A DNA stretch of 64,000 nucleotides from Rhizopus arrhizus (taxonomy: Eukaryota; Mucoromycota; Mucoromycetes; Mucorales; Rhizopodaceae): NCBI GenBank assembly GCA_024220505.1, contig JAKZZE010000018.1, forward strand, positions 558,001 through 622,000. Reading direction: 5' to 3'. Shown here one piece after another: positions 1-11,187 of the stretch. Numbering within the stretch: the first letter of the stretch is position 1; every line of letters begins with the position of its first letter. Both the position numbers and the translations under genes were made by a program. The notes below the pieces were generated by a model. The model searched no databases, was not told the DNA's origin, and worked only from the letters and a program-made list of their open reading frames with translations.

Positions 1-226
1 CTTGTTACCATAACAACCAGGCTCCAGTGCTTTGTTAAATGTGTATGTGTGTGGGTGTGGGTGGGTGAATTTAAGAATTTCAAACATATAGATAATTCTC
101 CGTTCTCATCTTTATCATACACACACTCTCTGTTTCTCATTTTATTGTTTTCTTCTATTTCTCTCTCTTTCTTTTTTCTTCTTCCTAATTCAGTATACTT
201 TTGTAGAAATAAAAAGTAGAATAAAA

Positions 227-1132
227 ATGGAGAATTCCTCCGGACGTGGTCATAGACGAACCTCAAGTATGATCAGCCAAATCCCAAGTAGTAGACAAAG
301 CATGGATCTGATCGAAGGCACATCTCAGCATTTTCAGCAAACTCGTTTGGCAGTCGATGCTCACACACAGCGTCTGAGGTGGGATGCATTTTTTGAGCCA
401 CAATATACATTTGCATCCTTCATCCATGAACTCAGCAAACGAGATGATGATCATTTAAAGCGAGAACACCAAAAGAATGTCGATCGATTGGTAGACATCA
501 GTAGTTTCGGAGACACCTCTCTATCCTCCTCGCAAAGACCAAGTAGCGATATCATCATGTCAAATCCAAGTTCTTACATGGCATCACCCAAAGCAGAAAA
601 TTCAACACTGACGTGGACAGAGCAAGATGAAGACACTTTGATTCGTCGCTTGGAGATCTTGAAGCAAATTCGTGCTTCCATGCATAATGAAGACCAAGAA
701 AAGCAAGGTGACCTTGTCGGTCGATGGAAGCGACTTCTTACAACAAAAGCACATGAACTATGTCAGGAAGCTGGTGTGGCAAATGATGATGTAGCATCAA
801 AGTCATCTACAATGAGCGTTTATGATGAAGAAGAAGGTAAAGAAATAAACCCTGCAGAGGAAGAGATTGAAGTCAAGAAAGGGATTAGAAATTGCAGAAG
901 GTCTTTCCTGCTCTTCCTCTTTGGGTTCATTTTTCCTCCTTTATGGCTACTAGGAAGTATCTATTTTGCCTCTTATGAGAAAAATCAGACTTCGGCTAAT
1001 AGGCGCCTTGATAGTAAATGGCGGCACAGATCAAGGGTCTGTTTTGGGGTGTTTGCTATATCACTTTTGATTGTTCTAGTCACTGTTTTTGTTATAGATC
1101 CGTCTTCGGTTGGGTATAGACACAGTGAATAG
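227..1132 (+). CDS. Hypothetical protein with two C-terminal membrane segments
   Basis: Intronless 301-aa reading frame. The family is not recognised. The N-terminal two thirds is hydrophilic, rich in Ser, Gln and charged residues, and looks largely disordered. Residues about 225-250 (FLLFLFGFIFPPLWLLGSIY) and about 270-290 (VCFGVFAISLLIVLVTVFVI) are two hydrophobic stretches separated by a basic loop, so a tail-anchored or hairpin membrane protein is likely, with the long N-terminus probably cytosolic (inference). The start is the first ATG after a pyrimidine-rich leader (about 105-200) typical of promoters in this window. It converges on RRN3, with 150 bp between the stop codons. Confidence 0.7.
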   Translation: MENSSGRGHRRTSSMISQIPSSRQSMDLIEGTSQHFQQTRLAVDAHTQRLRWDAFFEPQYTFASFIHELSKRDDDHLKREHQKNVDRLVDISSFGDTSLSSSQRPSSDIIMSNPSSYMASPKAENSTLTWTEQDEDTLIRRLEILKQIRASMHNEDQEKQGDLVGRWKRLLTTKAHELCQEAGVANDDVASKSSTMSVYDEEEGKEINPAEEEIEVKKGIRNCRRSFLLFLFGFIFPPLWLLGSIYFASYEKNQTSANRRLDSKWRHRSRVCFGVFAISLLIVLVTVFVIDPSSVGYRHSE

Positions 1133-1281
1133 AAAGGTGTTCTTCAATGTTTTTATACTTGTTTATTGTTTAATGAAAAATGCGATAAAGAACAAAAATA
1201 TAAATTTAGATTAAAAAATAAGGAATCATTTCTCATCCTTCTTTTTTATGACTATTTGTGTATGAAAAGCTGTGTATGATA

Positions 1282-3847
1282 TTATGATAAGTAATGTGAG
1301 GTAGGACTTGGGCTTATGCTCATAGCCATCATGCCAGAAGTCACACTATCATCGTCGTCATCTTCTTCGTCATCTTCTTCACTATCATCCTCACTATCAT
1401 CGCTTTCATCTTCTTCATCTGCTACCCATTCATAATAGATGTTATCCACAAATATTTTGCTACCATCTAATTTATAAGGATCAAAGGGAAAGAATGTCTG
1501 TACAGTTTGCAGTAAATTTGAGCTTCCTAAACCGGGAACAAAGATGTCTCTGTTCTTTTCTAGGACAGGGTATACATACATGAAATGTGTGCTGCGGGAT
1601 AACTTTGCAAATTGACGAACCACAGCAGGAGAACAGATTTTGAGTGGATTGAATTTGCTCATTACCAAACGAGGCAGATTACGCAAACCAAAACACCATG
1701 TGCGAGATGCTCCACTTCCAAAACCATGCTCGGGACGGGTGAGATGCCGATGTTCCTCAGAATACATGTCATCTTCCATATCTTCTTCAATCTCCAAGTC
1801 ATTATCAATCACAAGATCTCTCCATTTAAAGCAAAAGATATACATAGTTGCTTGCACAACAGAATAGAATACATCATGCTTTGTGCAATCCAAATTCTGC
1901 ACGCTAGATTCGTGAGCATCCACATAATTATCACACCATGTTGATAAGGCTAAAACCACGCGTTGAATTGTGCTTGAATCTAAAAACTTTGCTCTTGCAA
2001 CGTAAGAAGATATATAAGCAGCAGCGGCAACACGAGTTACGTTGGGTCTCAAGGGATCGGTGATATGCTGAAGAAGGTGCTCCAGGAAATAGTCACTGTA
2101 TTCATGTACATTGAGAGAACAAAAGTAGAATAGCAAGAATTGAGTATAACGGGATTTGAGGGTCTTGAGGACGGCACGATCAAATATATCTACCAAAGCA
2201 TAGAATATTTCATGAAGTACATCAGAGGAAGCAGATTGAGCACACTTTTGGAAATATTGAAAAGAGAGATTCATCATAGCATCCAATTTACGAATTTTAT
2301 ATTTGATTTGTGCGGTTGTATCGCTTTTATCGGGAATTGCTTGAGAGCTTGCGGAATCAACACTTTCATCATCAGGAATATCGTCATCCTCGTCTTCTGA
2401 ATCGCTGTGTTCAGAGTCATAGTCTTCATCAAAGTTCATATTGTATATTTCAACCTCGACATCTTCCTCAATTTCATCAAGTTCAATCTGAATTTGTGCA
2501 TCAATCTGTACCATTTGATCAATCACAAGCCCCAGTATTTGTTTTCTTAGCACAGGTGCGTATTCAGATATCAAGAGGATGTTTTTTACATAGGCAGCTT
2601 GCTCTGCAGAGTTAAATCGCTTATGAGGCATATAACGGACAAGGCTGACGAATAAAGAGTTAACGGCCGTAGGAATAAGACGAATAATGCATTGAAGCGC
2701 TTCATGGTAACGATCATAGGCTTGTGTTCGAGTCACTTTGGGATTTTCAGGAAGTACATTACCTACAAAGTTGGGTTTATACGCCGTTCAACATTCTATC
2801 TTTGTCCTATTAGTTCACTTACGGTATCTAAATCCTTGTACAAGTGAATTCAAGACGGGCACAACATAGAATGCGTGAGCAGAGACAAGATTCTCCAAAA
2901 AGTCAATATAGGCATTCACAAATCCTCTATTACGGAAGCTCCAGTCAATTAGTAATGCAGATTCTACCAGTGAAGCACAGGATTTATCAAGTTGAGAGAC
3001 AGACTGTGAAAGGACAACAATCCAAGTATAAAGTTTCAAAGTTGAAGGTGCCTCTGGGCTTGAAGGATCTTTGCTCAAAAGTTCGACGAGTTCATTGTAT
3101 CGAGATGAGTTTCCCTATAAAATAATGAACATGCTTGTTAGTACTGTTTTATAATCAGACAAAGAAAAAAGAGCAAAAACATATAAAAAAGAGGGAGATA
3201 ACAAAGTATATAATACATCGTGGTTTCAGTAGGGTTAGGGAATAAGGCGACAAATGCCTTTCTCTCCCTATAACAAATATGCCAACTACTTTCTTTTTAT
3301 ATATAAAAAGAAGAATATTGCCCTACATACACACGATCTACTTTTTTGCTTTATTAAACAAAAAAGAGAGAACGTTCATAACATGATGCCCTCCTCTTTT
3401 CTTTTCTAATTTTCAATTCCCTTTTTTCTTTTGTGTATGTATCAATTGGAAACAATATATAGTTTATACTTTTTGGACCCATCAAAAGCAAGAAGCCAGC
3501 AATTACCCGATCGTACATGTGATATATACGGGGACATGCCGCAGTAGTTGGACAAGTTTTTTTTTATGGAAAAAAAAACTTTTTTGTTGGAAAACCACAA
3601 ATAATTTTACTTGGTAAAAGCTCCAGACAAGTGTCTTTTAACAAGAAAATTATGAATAGTTTACCTGCTCCTTTTCTCGTAGTGCACCCATAATAAATGT
3701 TTTCATCATCAACTTCAAGTTATTCAGCTTTTCTTTGCTGACATTCTCGTTAGTTTCTTCCGCGGGTATCATGTTAATTTTTGCTGGCTCTTGGGACACA
3801 ATATCCTGTGGTAAGGTAGCGTTTATCGTAGGTGATCTAACAGGCAT
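1282..3847 (-). CDS. RRN3: RNA polymerase I initiation factor RRN3 (TIF-IA)
   Basis: RRN3 bridges initiation-competent RNA polymerase I to the rDNA promoter factors. I read three exons: 3847-3665, 3114-2823 and 2762-1282, with introns bounded by GTAAAC/TATAG and GTAAG/TGTAG; together they encode 651 aa in frame. Family features are the N-terminal segment ending EKEQ|GNSSRYNELVELL across the first junction, the HEAT-like block with FLENLVSAHAFYVVPVLNSL, the acidic loop in the middle (about residues 260-300), and the conserved C-terminal FFPFDPYKL followed by a second acidic tail. The first intron is 550 bp, about ten times the usual length here. A further 5' exon is possible because a TTTTCAG acceptor-like site lies just before the ATG. 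Confidence 0.9.
3229..3240. promoter_or_regulatory. Telomere-repeat-like box inside the long RRN3 intron
   Basis: The sequence GTAGGGTTAGGG, about 1.7 units of the TTAGGG repeat, sits within intron 1 of RRN3. Telo-box motifs occur in promoters of ribosome-biogenesis genes in some eukaryotes. A regulatory role here is only an inference, and a chance match is possible. Confidence 0.2.
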
Positions 3848-3859
3848 TGGATGCTGATC

Positions 3860-5494
3860 TGAAAATGATAGAAAATAAAAAGAAGTCTATTTTTTTTAAA
3901 CTGCCGAGATAACTTAAATGAGTTTCTTTAAAAGCAGTCATATGCGGCTTATCATGTTAAAATTTCAACCGACGATTTAGTCATGCAGCACTACAGATTT
4001 ATCTGCTAAAGAAATTAACTTGGAATGAGCATAAAAAAGAATTGAAAGCTATGAATTATAAAAGTGAATTACAAATAACTAATCAATTCGTCCCTAAGAC
4101 TTTGTTTATAAATTAAAGGATATCTAGCTTGTAGTAATATAGATAGCTGTCCATTTTCCTTTAAAAAATAAGACCTTTGATTGTATTAAAACACTTGATT
4201 TGCAGAAAAAAGTAAACAAAGAAAGCAAAATAAGAGATGATAGTGTTACTGTGCATAAATCAAGAAGACGTCGCAGGAGCTTTTCAATCCTAGTAGGATG
4301 TATTCACGTCTTATATGTTTATGGCTCTATGCTATCAAGTCCAACTATTACTTTATTGGCTATTATGATTCACTATGCCAACAAAGTAACCCAAAGCACT
4401 ATACAATCCTTGATTTATCAAGATTGCTGCTATGATTCAGAAAAGGCTTTCTTTTGGTTTCATCAAAAGCATTTCCTGCCCTTGAGTAAAATTCAGTCTC
4501 TATTTTCTTCTCACGTCTTGAGACCATGACTTGTGTAGCTCATGTACCACCTTTTTGTTGGTACCAAAGTGAACTTTCAGTGAATGACAGAGGTCAAATA
4601 TGTCATTAGATTACATTTCTGAACTACTTCTGTTCAAGCCAGAATTTTTTGAATTAATCATGGATAAACTCAAATGCGATGTTTAGGCCAACCTTTTTTT
4701 TTTTTTTAGGCTGGAGATACGATTATCATGAATGCTTGATGTACCGCTCCATTTGTTAACTATTTAATTATATCATTTGTTAAATTTAAAGTATTTGGTT
4801 ACATTGTGATGTATAGCTTACAAAATAAGCTAAAACAATAAGCTTTATCTTGTACCAAATTAACTTTACTAGAATAACATAAGCTTCTAATGTAAAGACA
4901 GAAAGGAAAATAGAAAGTTGGAGGCTTCCTTAGATCTCTGGCCTTTCCCTTTCTCTCCCTCTCTTTAACTCTTGAATGAAGCATTTTTGGTTGAGGATAA
5001 GGATTATAATGTCTCAAATTGGACATCCGTGCTTTTTTATATATAAAATAAAGTTACTAAAATATGCATTACAGATACATAACACGAAGCAGAAAGAAGG
5101 AAAGATGATGACCATTAAACCTTCTTTTTCAGAAAAAAAGCAAACTTATTTGATGCTTTGTTCTGTAAGTCTAAATACACATAAACTAAAAGAGCCAATA
5201 AAACTTCAAAAAAAAAGGTACTATGACGCAGCAAAGAAAAAACAACAAAAATCCCTGAATACATTCTAGACTACTTTTTTGTTTTGTTTTGTTTCATACA
5301 CAAGTCAAAGGAAAAAAGGATTCTGTGGTGTAGATCAGGAGACTGTCAAAGATCATGAATAAATGAAATATGGCACCCCTCTTTTTTTTTTTTTCTTTTA
5401 AAAAAAAAAGGTGTCGTTATCATTCTTTTCTCTTTTACATTTATTAAAATAAATATGTGTAACAGACTTCTCGGTATCTCCACCCTCTCATCAT
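3860..5494. other. Gene-poor interval of about 1.6 kb
   Basis: AT-rich sequence with several A and T homopolymers. The longest open frame (109 codons from 4200) starts in low-complexity sequence and shows no motif I recognise. I see no supported gene, RNA or repeat here. Confidence 0.4.
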
Positions 5495-5907
5495 CTAACA
5501 ACAGCATTCGTCATTTTGGTCTCCACAGCAACAACAAAAGCATAAAGATGCCAAACTGTTTATAGGAATTAAAAGATTAATTTTATATTTCATTTCATAA
5601 AACTTACAATCCTAAACAACATCCTGTACAATCACTATAGCAGCAATCACAACATGTTCTTCTCGGCTGATAAAAAGGTTGAGGCTGCATCATCATAGGT
5701 GGTTGTGGTGGACCTAGTTGGATAGGGTTCATGGCAGGATAATAACCTTTTAAATGTTTATAAAGTCAGGAATAAGATGAAATTAAACTTACCTACCTGT
5801 TGTATGGGTGGTATGTAAGGTGTCGGGGTATATGGTGTAGTTGCATAAGGTGTTGCAGCCATGGTTGGTATATTGGGTGTTGCATACATTGTATTTGGTA
5901 TAGACAT
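5495..5907 (-). CDS. Small Pro-rich / Cys-rich CYSTM-type protein
   Basis: Three-exon gene: 5907-5793, 5746-5608 and 5555-5495, with introns of 46 and 52 bp, both GTAAGT...AG. The spliced product is 104 aa. The N-terminal 65 residues are rich in Pro, Tyr, Thr, Met and Gln, with YATTPYTPTPYIPPIQQ-type repeats. The C-terminus is a cysteine cluster: RRTCCDCCYSDCTGCC, then LGFLASLCFCCCCG and a terminal ECCC. This is the architecture of the eukaryotic CYSTM (cysteine-rich transmembrane module) proteins, short tail-anchored proteins linked to stress and metal tolerance. Membrane association and function are inferred. Both introns are required, because the unspliced frame stops before the last cysteine cluster. 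Confidence 0.75.
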
Positions 5908-6037
5908 TTTTATAAAATAAAAATAATAATAAAAAAAAAAGAGAAAGATTATTTTTAGCAGAGAGTGTTTTTATTTATATGTGAAAAAAGAGAACCAATG
6001 ATGATTATATTAACGTCATTCACAGTCTAATAAGATA

Positions 6038-6373
6038 TTATCGTGCTCTGATCGGGATCGCTCGTTTTTTATGTTCTTTTAGTCTTGGTGTCAATTTATC
6101 CAAGACATCTGAATAAGCTGTTTGATTGGGACAGGCTTCAATATGTTTCAGTACATCTTCTACTAGTAAATCTAAGCTTGTTTTTCTTTTCATGTCACTT
6201 TTCATGGATGGTGTCCTTTTGGGCTTAAACAGATTGAATTCTTTACCGCTGGCTATACCTAATTGGATATCAACTGGCCTTTTGGTAGATGAAGCTTCAA
6301 TAACTTTTCTGGAAAAGTGCAAGAATGGATTGGATATATCGTCATCTAATTGAAGCATTGAAGAATCACTCAT
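6038..6373 (-). CDS. Hypothetical 111-aa basic protein
   Basis: Intronless frame starting MSDSSMLQLDDDISNPF and ending in a run of basic residues. The composition (charged, with regular hydrophobic spacing in LDLLVEDVLKHIEACP) looks protein-like, and codon use resembles its neighbours, but no family is recognised. It is divergent from IPK, with about 260 bp of A/T- and CT-rich sequence between the two ATGs that could serve both. It may be a short adaptor or a spurious frame. Confidence 0.5.
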   Translation of the reverse strand: MSDSSMLQLDDDISNPFLHFSRKVIEASSTKRPVDIQLGIASGKEFNLFKPKRTPSMKSDMKRKTSLDLLVEDVLKHIEACPNQTAYSDVLDKLTPRLKEHKKRAIPIRAR

Positions 6374-6635
6374 AGAGAATCACAGTGACAATAACAACAA
6401 AAGAAAAGAAGAAAAAAAGCAAATATTAAATAGAAAGAAAGGGGAGAAAGTAAAGGGGATACTAGAAAAGAGAAAGAGAGGAATAGGAGACATGACTTTT
6501 TGCATGCAGATTGGGTAACACGGATCTGCCACTATTGTTTTTTTTTTTGGGCTTTTTTTTTTTTTCTGCAGCAATCCGTTTTTTTTAAACAAAAAAAAAA
6601 CGCAAGTCCATTTTTTACTTTTCTTTCCTCTTCTC

Positions 6636-7475
6636 ATGATTGTGATTGTCAAACTTGGTGGTGCGGCTATCACAAACAAAAAGGGTGTGTGTGAATACAG
6701 TGCGTGCCTGGATCCGCTTTTAGATCAAGTTCGACAAGCTTACTGTGACTTGCAAGCTCAGGGTCACCAACTTATTCTCGTACACGGCGCAGGCAGTTTT
6801 GGACACCCACAAGCCAAAAAATACCAATTAAAGGAAGGCTGGCGGACGTCACAACCCGGTGCCGATTACCTCAAAGGCTTTTCTCACATTAGAGCATGTG
6901 TTCAACAACTCAACACGACCATCATCACACAATTAGAACAACGCGGTGTGCCTGTTTTGAATATCACACCTTTGGACTATATACACGCACGTCACGGTCA
7001 AGACACACCTACGGAACGATTTGAAGCTCTGGTCGAACGTACAAGTCAATACCTTCAACTCGGATTCGTGCCGGTACTCCATGGTGATGCCGTGTTGGAC
7101 GACATGCGTGGATGTACCATCTTGTCAGGAGATGTCATTCTTTATCACCTCAGCAAGTGGCTTCCAGTCGCACGATGTGTGTTCTTGACCGACGTCGAAG
7201 GCATCTATAAAGCAGATCCTAAGCTCAAAATGGTACCCCAGTCCTTTGAGATCCTATCTCACATCTCGGTCAAGGACACAGTGGAGGTCAGTACCTCATT
7301 CACCGTGGCGGATGTGACGGGCGGCATACAAGGAAAAATTCAGTGGGCTAAAAGAATGGTTTCTGATTGTCAAGTGGATGTGATGATCTGTCGGTGGGGT
7401 ACGAAAGAAGCGTTGGATATGATGACTCTGCAAAATACATTTACAGATAAAATGACGCGGTTTAGTTTATTTTAG
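6636..7475 (+). CDS. Isopentenyl phosphate kinase (amino-acid kinase fold)
   Basis: Predicted to phosphorylate isopentenyl phosphate to isopentenyl diphosphate, the last step of the alternative mevalonate route known in archaea and found in plants and some other eukaryotes. The single 279-aa exon begins with the amino-acid-kinase strand IVIVKLGGAAITNK, carries the GAGSFGH loop with the histidine typical of IPKs at about residue 55, then VPVLHGDAVLD, ILSGDVI and FLTDVEGIY, all hallmarks of the IPK branch. Glutamate 5-kinase and acetylglutamate kinase fit less well because GAGSFGH is IPK-like. The length matches the family (about 245-270 aa). Its stop codon lies inside the last exon of EMC2 on the other strand. 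Confidence 0.85.
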   Translation: MIVIVKLGGAAITNKKGVCEYSACLDPLLDQVRQAYCDLQAQGHQLILVHGAGSFGHPQAKKYQLKEGWRTSQPGADYLKGFSHIRACVQQLNTTIITQLEQRGVPVLNITPLDYIHARHGQDTPTERFEALVERTSQYLQLGFVPVLHGDAVLDDMRGCTILSGDVILYHLSKWLPVARCVFLTDVEGIYKADPKLKMVPQSFEILSHISVKDTVEVSTSFTVADVTGGIQGKIQWAKRMVSDCQVDVMICRWGTKEALDMMTLQNTFTDKMTRFSLF

Positions 7476-8435
7476 ATAAATAATCTTGAACGATTTTCTG
7501 TGTTGGACTTTGCTTATAGACTTTTAATAAACGTTCAGTAGCTAGAGCATGTAATTCTTCCTTATCTTTTACTTTCGCTGCACACTATTTTATAGCTTTA
7601 GTAATTTGCCTTGTAATTTTTTTTTTTTCTATTTACCAAATGTAAACCATAAAGTGCTCTGACGTGATCTGTACATAAATCCAATACTTTACAATAATGC
7701 TTCAAAGCTAAAGGGAATTGATGCATTGTATAGCAAATTTCGGCATATTTCAAATAAAAGATATGATTGGAAGGTTGAAGAAGGATCATTTCCTCACAAC
7801 AAAAGGCAGCTTGTTCATACATATGCTTAGAGGCATAAACCTCACACAACTCAAGCCATGCCTCACAGTCATCGTAATAAGTGTCTAGGTATTTTGTCAA
7901 GGCGTCAACCATCTCTGTCTCTTTGTGTTTTGTTTTTAATAAGGCAATTTGGCGCTTTGATGCCAGCAAGTTGGTTTCGTCTTCTTGCAAGATACTGTCA
8001 TATACTTCTTGTGCTTCATCCAACAATCCTTGTGCTTCATATCGCATACCTAATAAACGACGGAATCGAAAAGAACTCTCTGTAAATCGGTCCTTTAGTT
8101 TATCAATGCAATACTTGAACAGGGTCAGCTTCTGTATTCTCCAGTCAATATCTTTTTTTTTTTTTTTTTCTCTTACATTAGCAAGTGTCATATTCTGTGT
8201 ATCAAGCGCTGCTATGGTGACTTGTTCATAAAATGGCCAAACTGTTTATGCATGCTTTAATATCAAGAAAAGAAACACGCTTATACTACATCTTACCTTG
8301 ATCGCCTAATTTTGAAGTATAATGATCATCAATAATTCTTTGACCTAAGCTTGTTATCCTTTCAGAAGAACGTTCATTGGTTGTTCTTAATTGTTGAAGT
8401 TCTTCTATTGCCTTTGCAAAGTCAAATCGACTCAT
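7462..8435 (-). CDS. EMC2: ER membrane protein complex subunit 2 (EMC2)
   Basis: Cytosolic TPR subunit of the EMC insertase, which places tail-anchored and multipass proteins into the ER membrane. Four exons: 8435-8297, 8241-8177, 8131-7637 and 7584-7462, giving 273 aa in frame. Diagnostic segments are YTSKLGDQVWPFYEQVTIAALD near the N-terminus, spanning the first junction, then RLLGMRYEAQG, DSILQEDETNLLASKRQIAL and the TPR repeats EAWLELCEVYASKHMYEQAA and HIFYLKYAEICYTM. The ATG at 8435 is chosen because upstream in-frame sequence is a purine-rich leader. The 3' end overlaps the convergent IPK coding region by 14 bp. Confidence 0.88.
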
Positions 8436-8545
8436 CTCGTAAGCTTCAGAAAAAGAAGAAGAAAAAAAAAAGCAGATATGAAAATAAAACCCCCCCACTT
8501 CCGATCATTGTTACCCAATCAAAATCGATTGGTGTCAATCTGCTG

Positions 8546-8577
<32 letters not shown>

Positions 8578-8777
8578 CTGTGCTTTTTTAGGGCAGTAAA
8601 AAAAAGGTACAGGTAACGAATAAAAAAAATGAGTCTAAAAATAAAAGAACGTTTTTTATTTACTTGTTTAATTTTTTTTTTTTTTCATTCGTTTTCTTAG
8701 TAATGAATAAAGATAAACATGTTGATATAAAATCTCGGTACAAGTAAACAACCTAGACTATTCCATCCTATATATTA

Positions 8778-11082
8778 ATGACCAAGAAAAGTCTTTATAG
8801 AATTGAAACACAAGGATCCCATTTTTCTTCAAGTTCTTCTTCTTCTTGTTCCTCATCTTTATCCGAAATAAAGGATGAGATTGACAGCGTCACACAATAC
8901 ATTGCCTCCTTGGACTTACAGCAACCCTCGAGATATTTACCACAAACTCAAGCTGTGCTGACGACTGAAGATAACTGGAAGATTACACTAGTGAATCCAA
9001 CTGCTCACAGTTTATTTAAAAGAGATCTCCTAGACTTGCATGTGCTCGAAGTGATCGACGTCAGCTATCGGTCGCTGCTGTTGGACAAAATTGTCAAGGC
9101 AAGAGAGGAAGGAAACAGTCCGATCTTGATTTGTGGAAGTCCTGTGGCGATCCTCAAGGCCCACCAGCTGCGTTCGTCGGCCATGGTTTGGTTAAAGGAG
9201 AAAAAGAAGAATGGGTCCTCGATGTTTATTTGGATATTTGAAGAAGTGAGTCAGAGTACGATCAAGATGATGATGGATAAAGAAAAGGCAAGGAAAGGAG
9301 GTCGATAGTGTGTTTACTGATCTTTCTGTTTAGAAAACGATCCTTCATGTAGAGGAAAGAGTGACAGAACTATTTGATTACTCGGCCGCTCAACTTGTTC
9401 AGCAGCCTATTCAACTCATCATCCCTCGCTTTGATCCTTCACATACCCTTTTCACAGGTTATTCTCAACTCGGCGCCTCTTTTCCAGTGATCGTCTGCGG
9501 AGAGAATAAGGGCCAAGAGGTGTTGTTGAGGATCACGTCTATACCGACCTTGGCTGGATTGATCACGATTCGAAGGGATGGACGGATCGAGGATTGCAGT
9601 GACAGCACGTTTACGAAATATTTGTTTGGATACACAAGCATCAAGGACATGCCAATATCCACATTCATACCCCAATTCCCACAACTCTTGTCTTGTTTAG
9701 AGAGGGATGATCTCATCCAGCAAGGTTGTATACTCAACAATACTATCTGTCGAAGTGTGTTGAGTACAAGTTCAAGTCATCATACGACGCCTATCGCCGT
9801 GAATCGAAAACCAAGCACGACGCCTACAGGTCGACCCTTGCCTATTCTTGTAGCGATCCACAGAGACGGAACATGCCTCGAGATCGACCTTCAGCTACAG
9901 CCAACACACCATAACCTGATTTCTGTCTGGATCACGTTTGATAGACAAACCATCCTGTCCCGTTATGGACATAGATTTCAATATACCCCATCTGTCCCTA
10001 AAAATACAACAAATAACAATAGTCGATCCAAGTCTATTAATATACCTACGGCTAGCATTCAACCAGTGACTAGTACTTCTGTACATAAATTATGGCCAAC
10101 GACCCTAGGCGAATATTCTGCACAATCATTAAAGACAAATATAAAAGATTATGAGATTGTGGGTGAATTAGGACAAGGTACTTATGGGATTGTGAAGCTG
10201 GCTTATTTAAAACAAGATGTAGAAAAGGTAAAGGGGGAGAAGAGAGCAAGGAAAGGTGTGACTGATGATATAAAAATAGAAAAAAGTGGTGATTAAATAT
10301 GTGTATAAATCTCGTATTCTGGTTGATTGTTGGACAAGAGATAAAAAATTAGGACTTGTTCCTGCTGAAATTCATGTTTTACATACTTTAAGAAAGATTC
10401 CTCATGCGAATTGCAGTGATATGTGTAAGTGTTGTGAATCTTGATGACATGTATTCATATGTGTTGTAGTGGATTACTTTGAAGATGATGATCACTATTA
10501 TGTTGTCATGGATTTATTTGGTGCAGGCATAGACTTATTTGATTATATTGAACTAAAGAAGGATGGTATATCAGAATCTGAAATTCGTTTAATTTTCCGT
10601 CAAGTCATTGAAGCCGTGGGTCATTTGCATGACAACCAGATCGTTCACCGTGACATTAAGGATGAAAATGTGATTCTGGACTTGAAAGGTGGTGTGAGAT
10701 TGATTGATTTTGGTAGTGCAACTTATATGAAAGAAGGCAGACGATATGATACATTTGTTGGTACACTGGATTACGCAGCTCCAGAGATATTAAAAGGTCA
10801 GTCCTATACTGGACCACCTCAGGATATTTGGGCCTGTGGTACTTTGTTATACACACTGATTTACAGAGAAAACCCTTTTTATAATATTGAAGAAATTATG
10901 GAACATGAATTAAGATTGCCTTTTATCATGTCTCAAGGTAACATTATTTACAAATAGAAATAGGACTCATGTTATCAATAGAATCTGTTGATCTTGTGAG
11001 TAAAATGTTGGAAAGGGACGTAGACAAAAGACTTACTGTCCATCAAGTCCTGGCTCATCCATGGCTTCAATTAAAATCTTGA
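8778..11082 (+). CDS. PAS-domain serine/threonine kinase (PASK/PSK type)
   Basis: A nutrient-sensing kinase that in yeast (Psk1/Psk2) directs glucose towards structural glucan. Five exons: 8778-9287, 9334-10227, 10280-10424, 10470-10937 and 10982-11082, coding for 705 aa. A PAS-like region near residues 55-170 (TEDNWKITLVNPTAHSLF) and a second block after the first intron precede a kinase domain from about residue 440: GELGQGTYG, VVIKYV with the ATP-site Lys, HRDIKDENV at about 575, DFGSA, APEIL and a C-lobe RDVDKRL...HPWL. All catalytic motifs are intact. Intron 1 appears to use a GC donor (AAG|GCAAGG), because the only GT nearby lies out of phase or past an in-frame stop. The other introns are 44-52 bp. 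Confidence 0.88.
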
Positions 11083-11187
11083 ACTGCATAATATCAGGGG
11101 GGGGGTAGAAAGAAGAAGAAGAAGAAAAAAATCTATAAATATGAACAGAGAATGTATCCTCTTTTTCTTTTTTCTTTTATAAACAGT

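Noticed and set aside
4200..4529. 109-codon plus-strand frame in the 3.9-5.5 kb gap
   Set aside because: It starts in low-complexity sequence and has no recognised domain; opposite-strand translation was no better.
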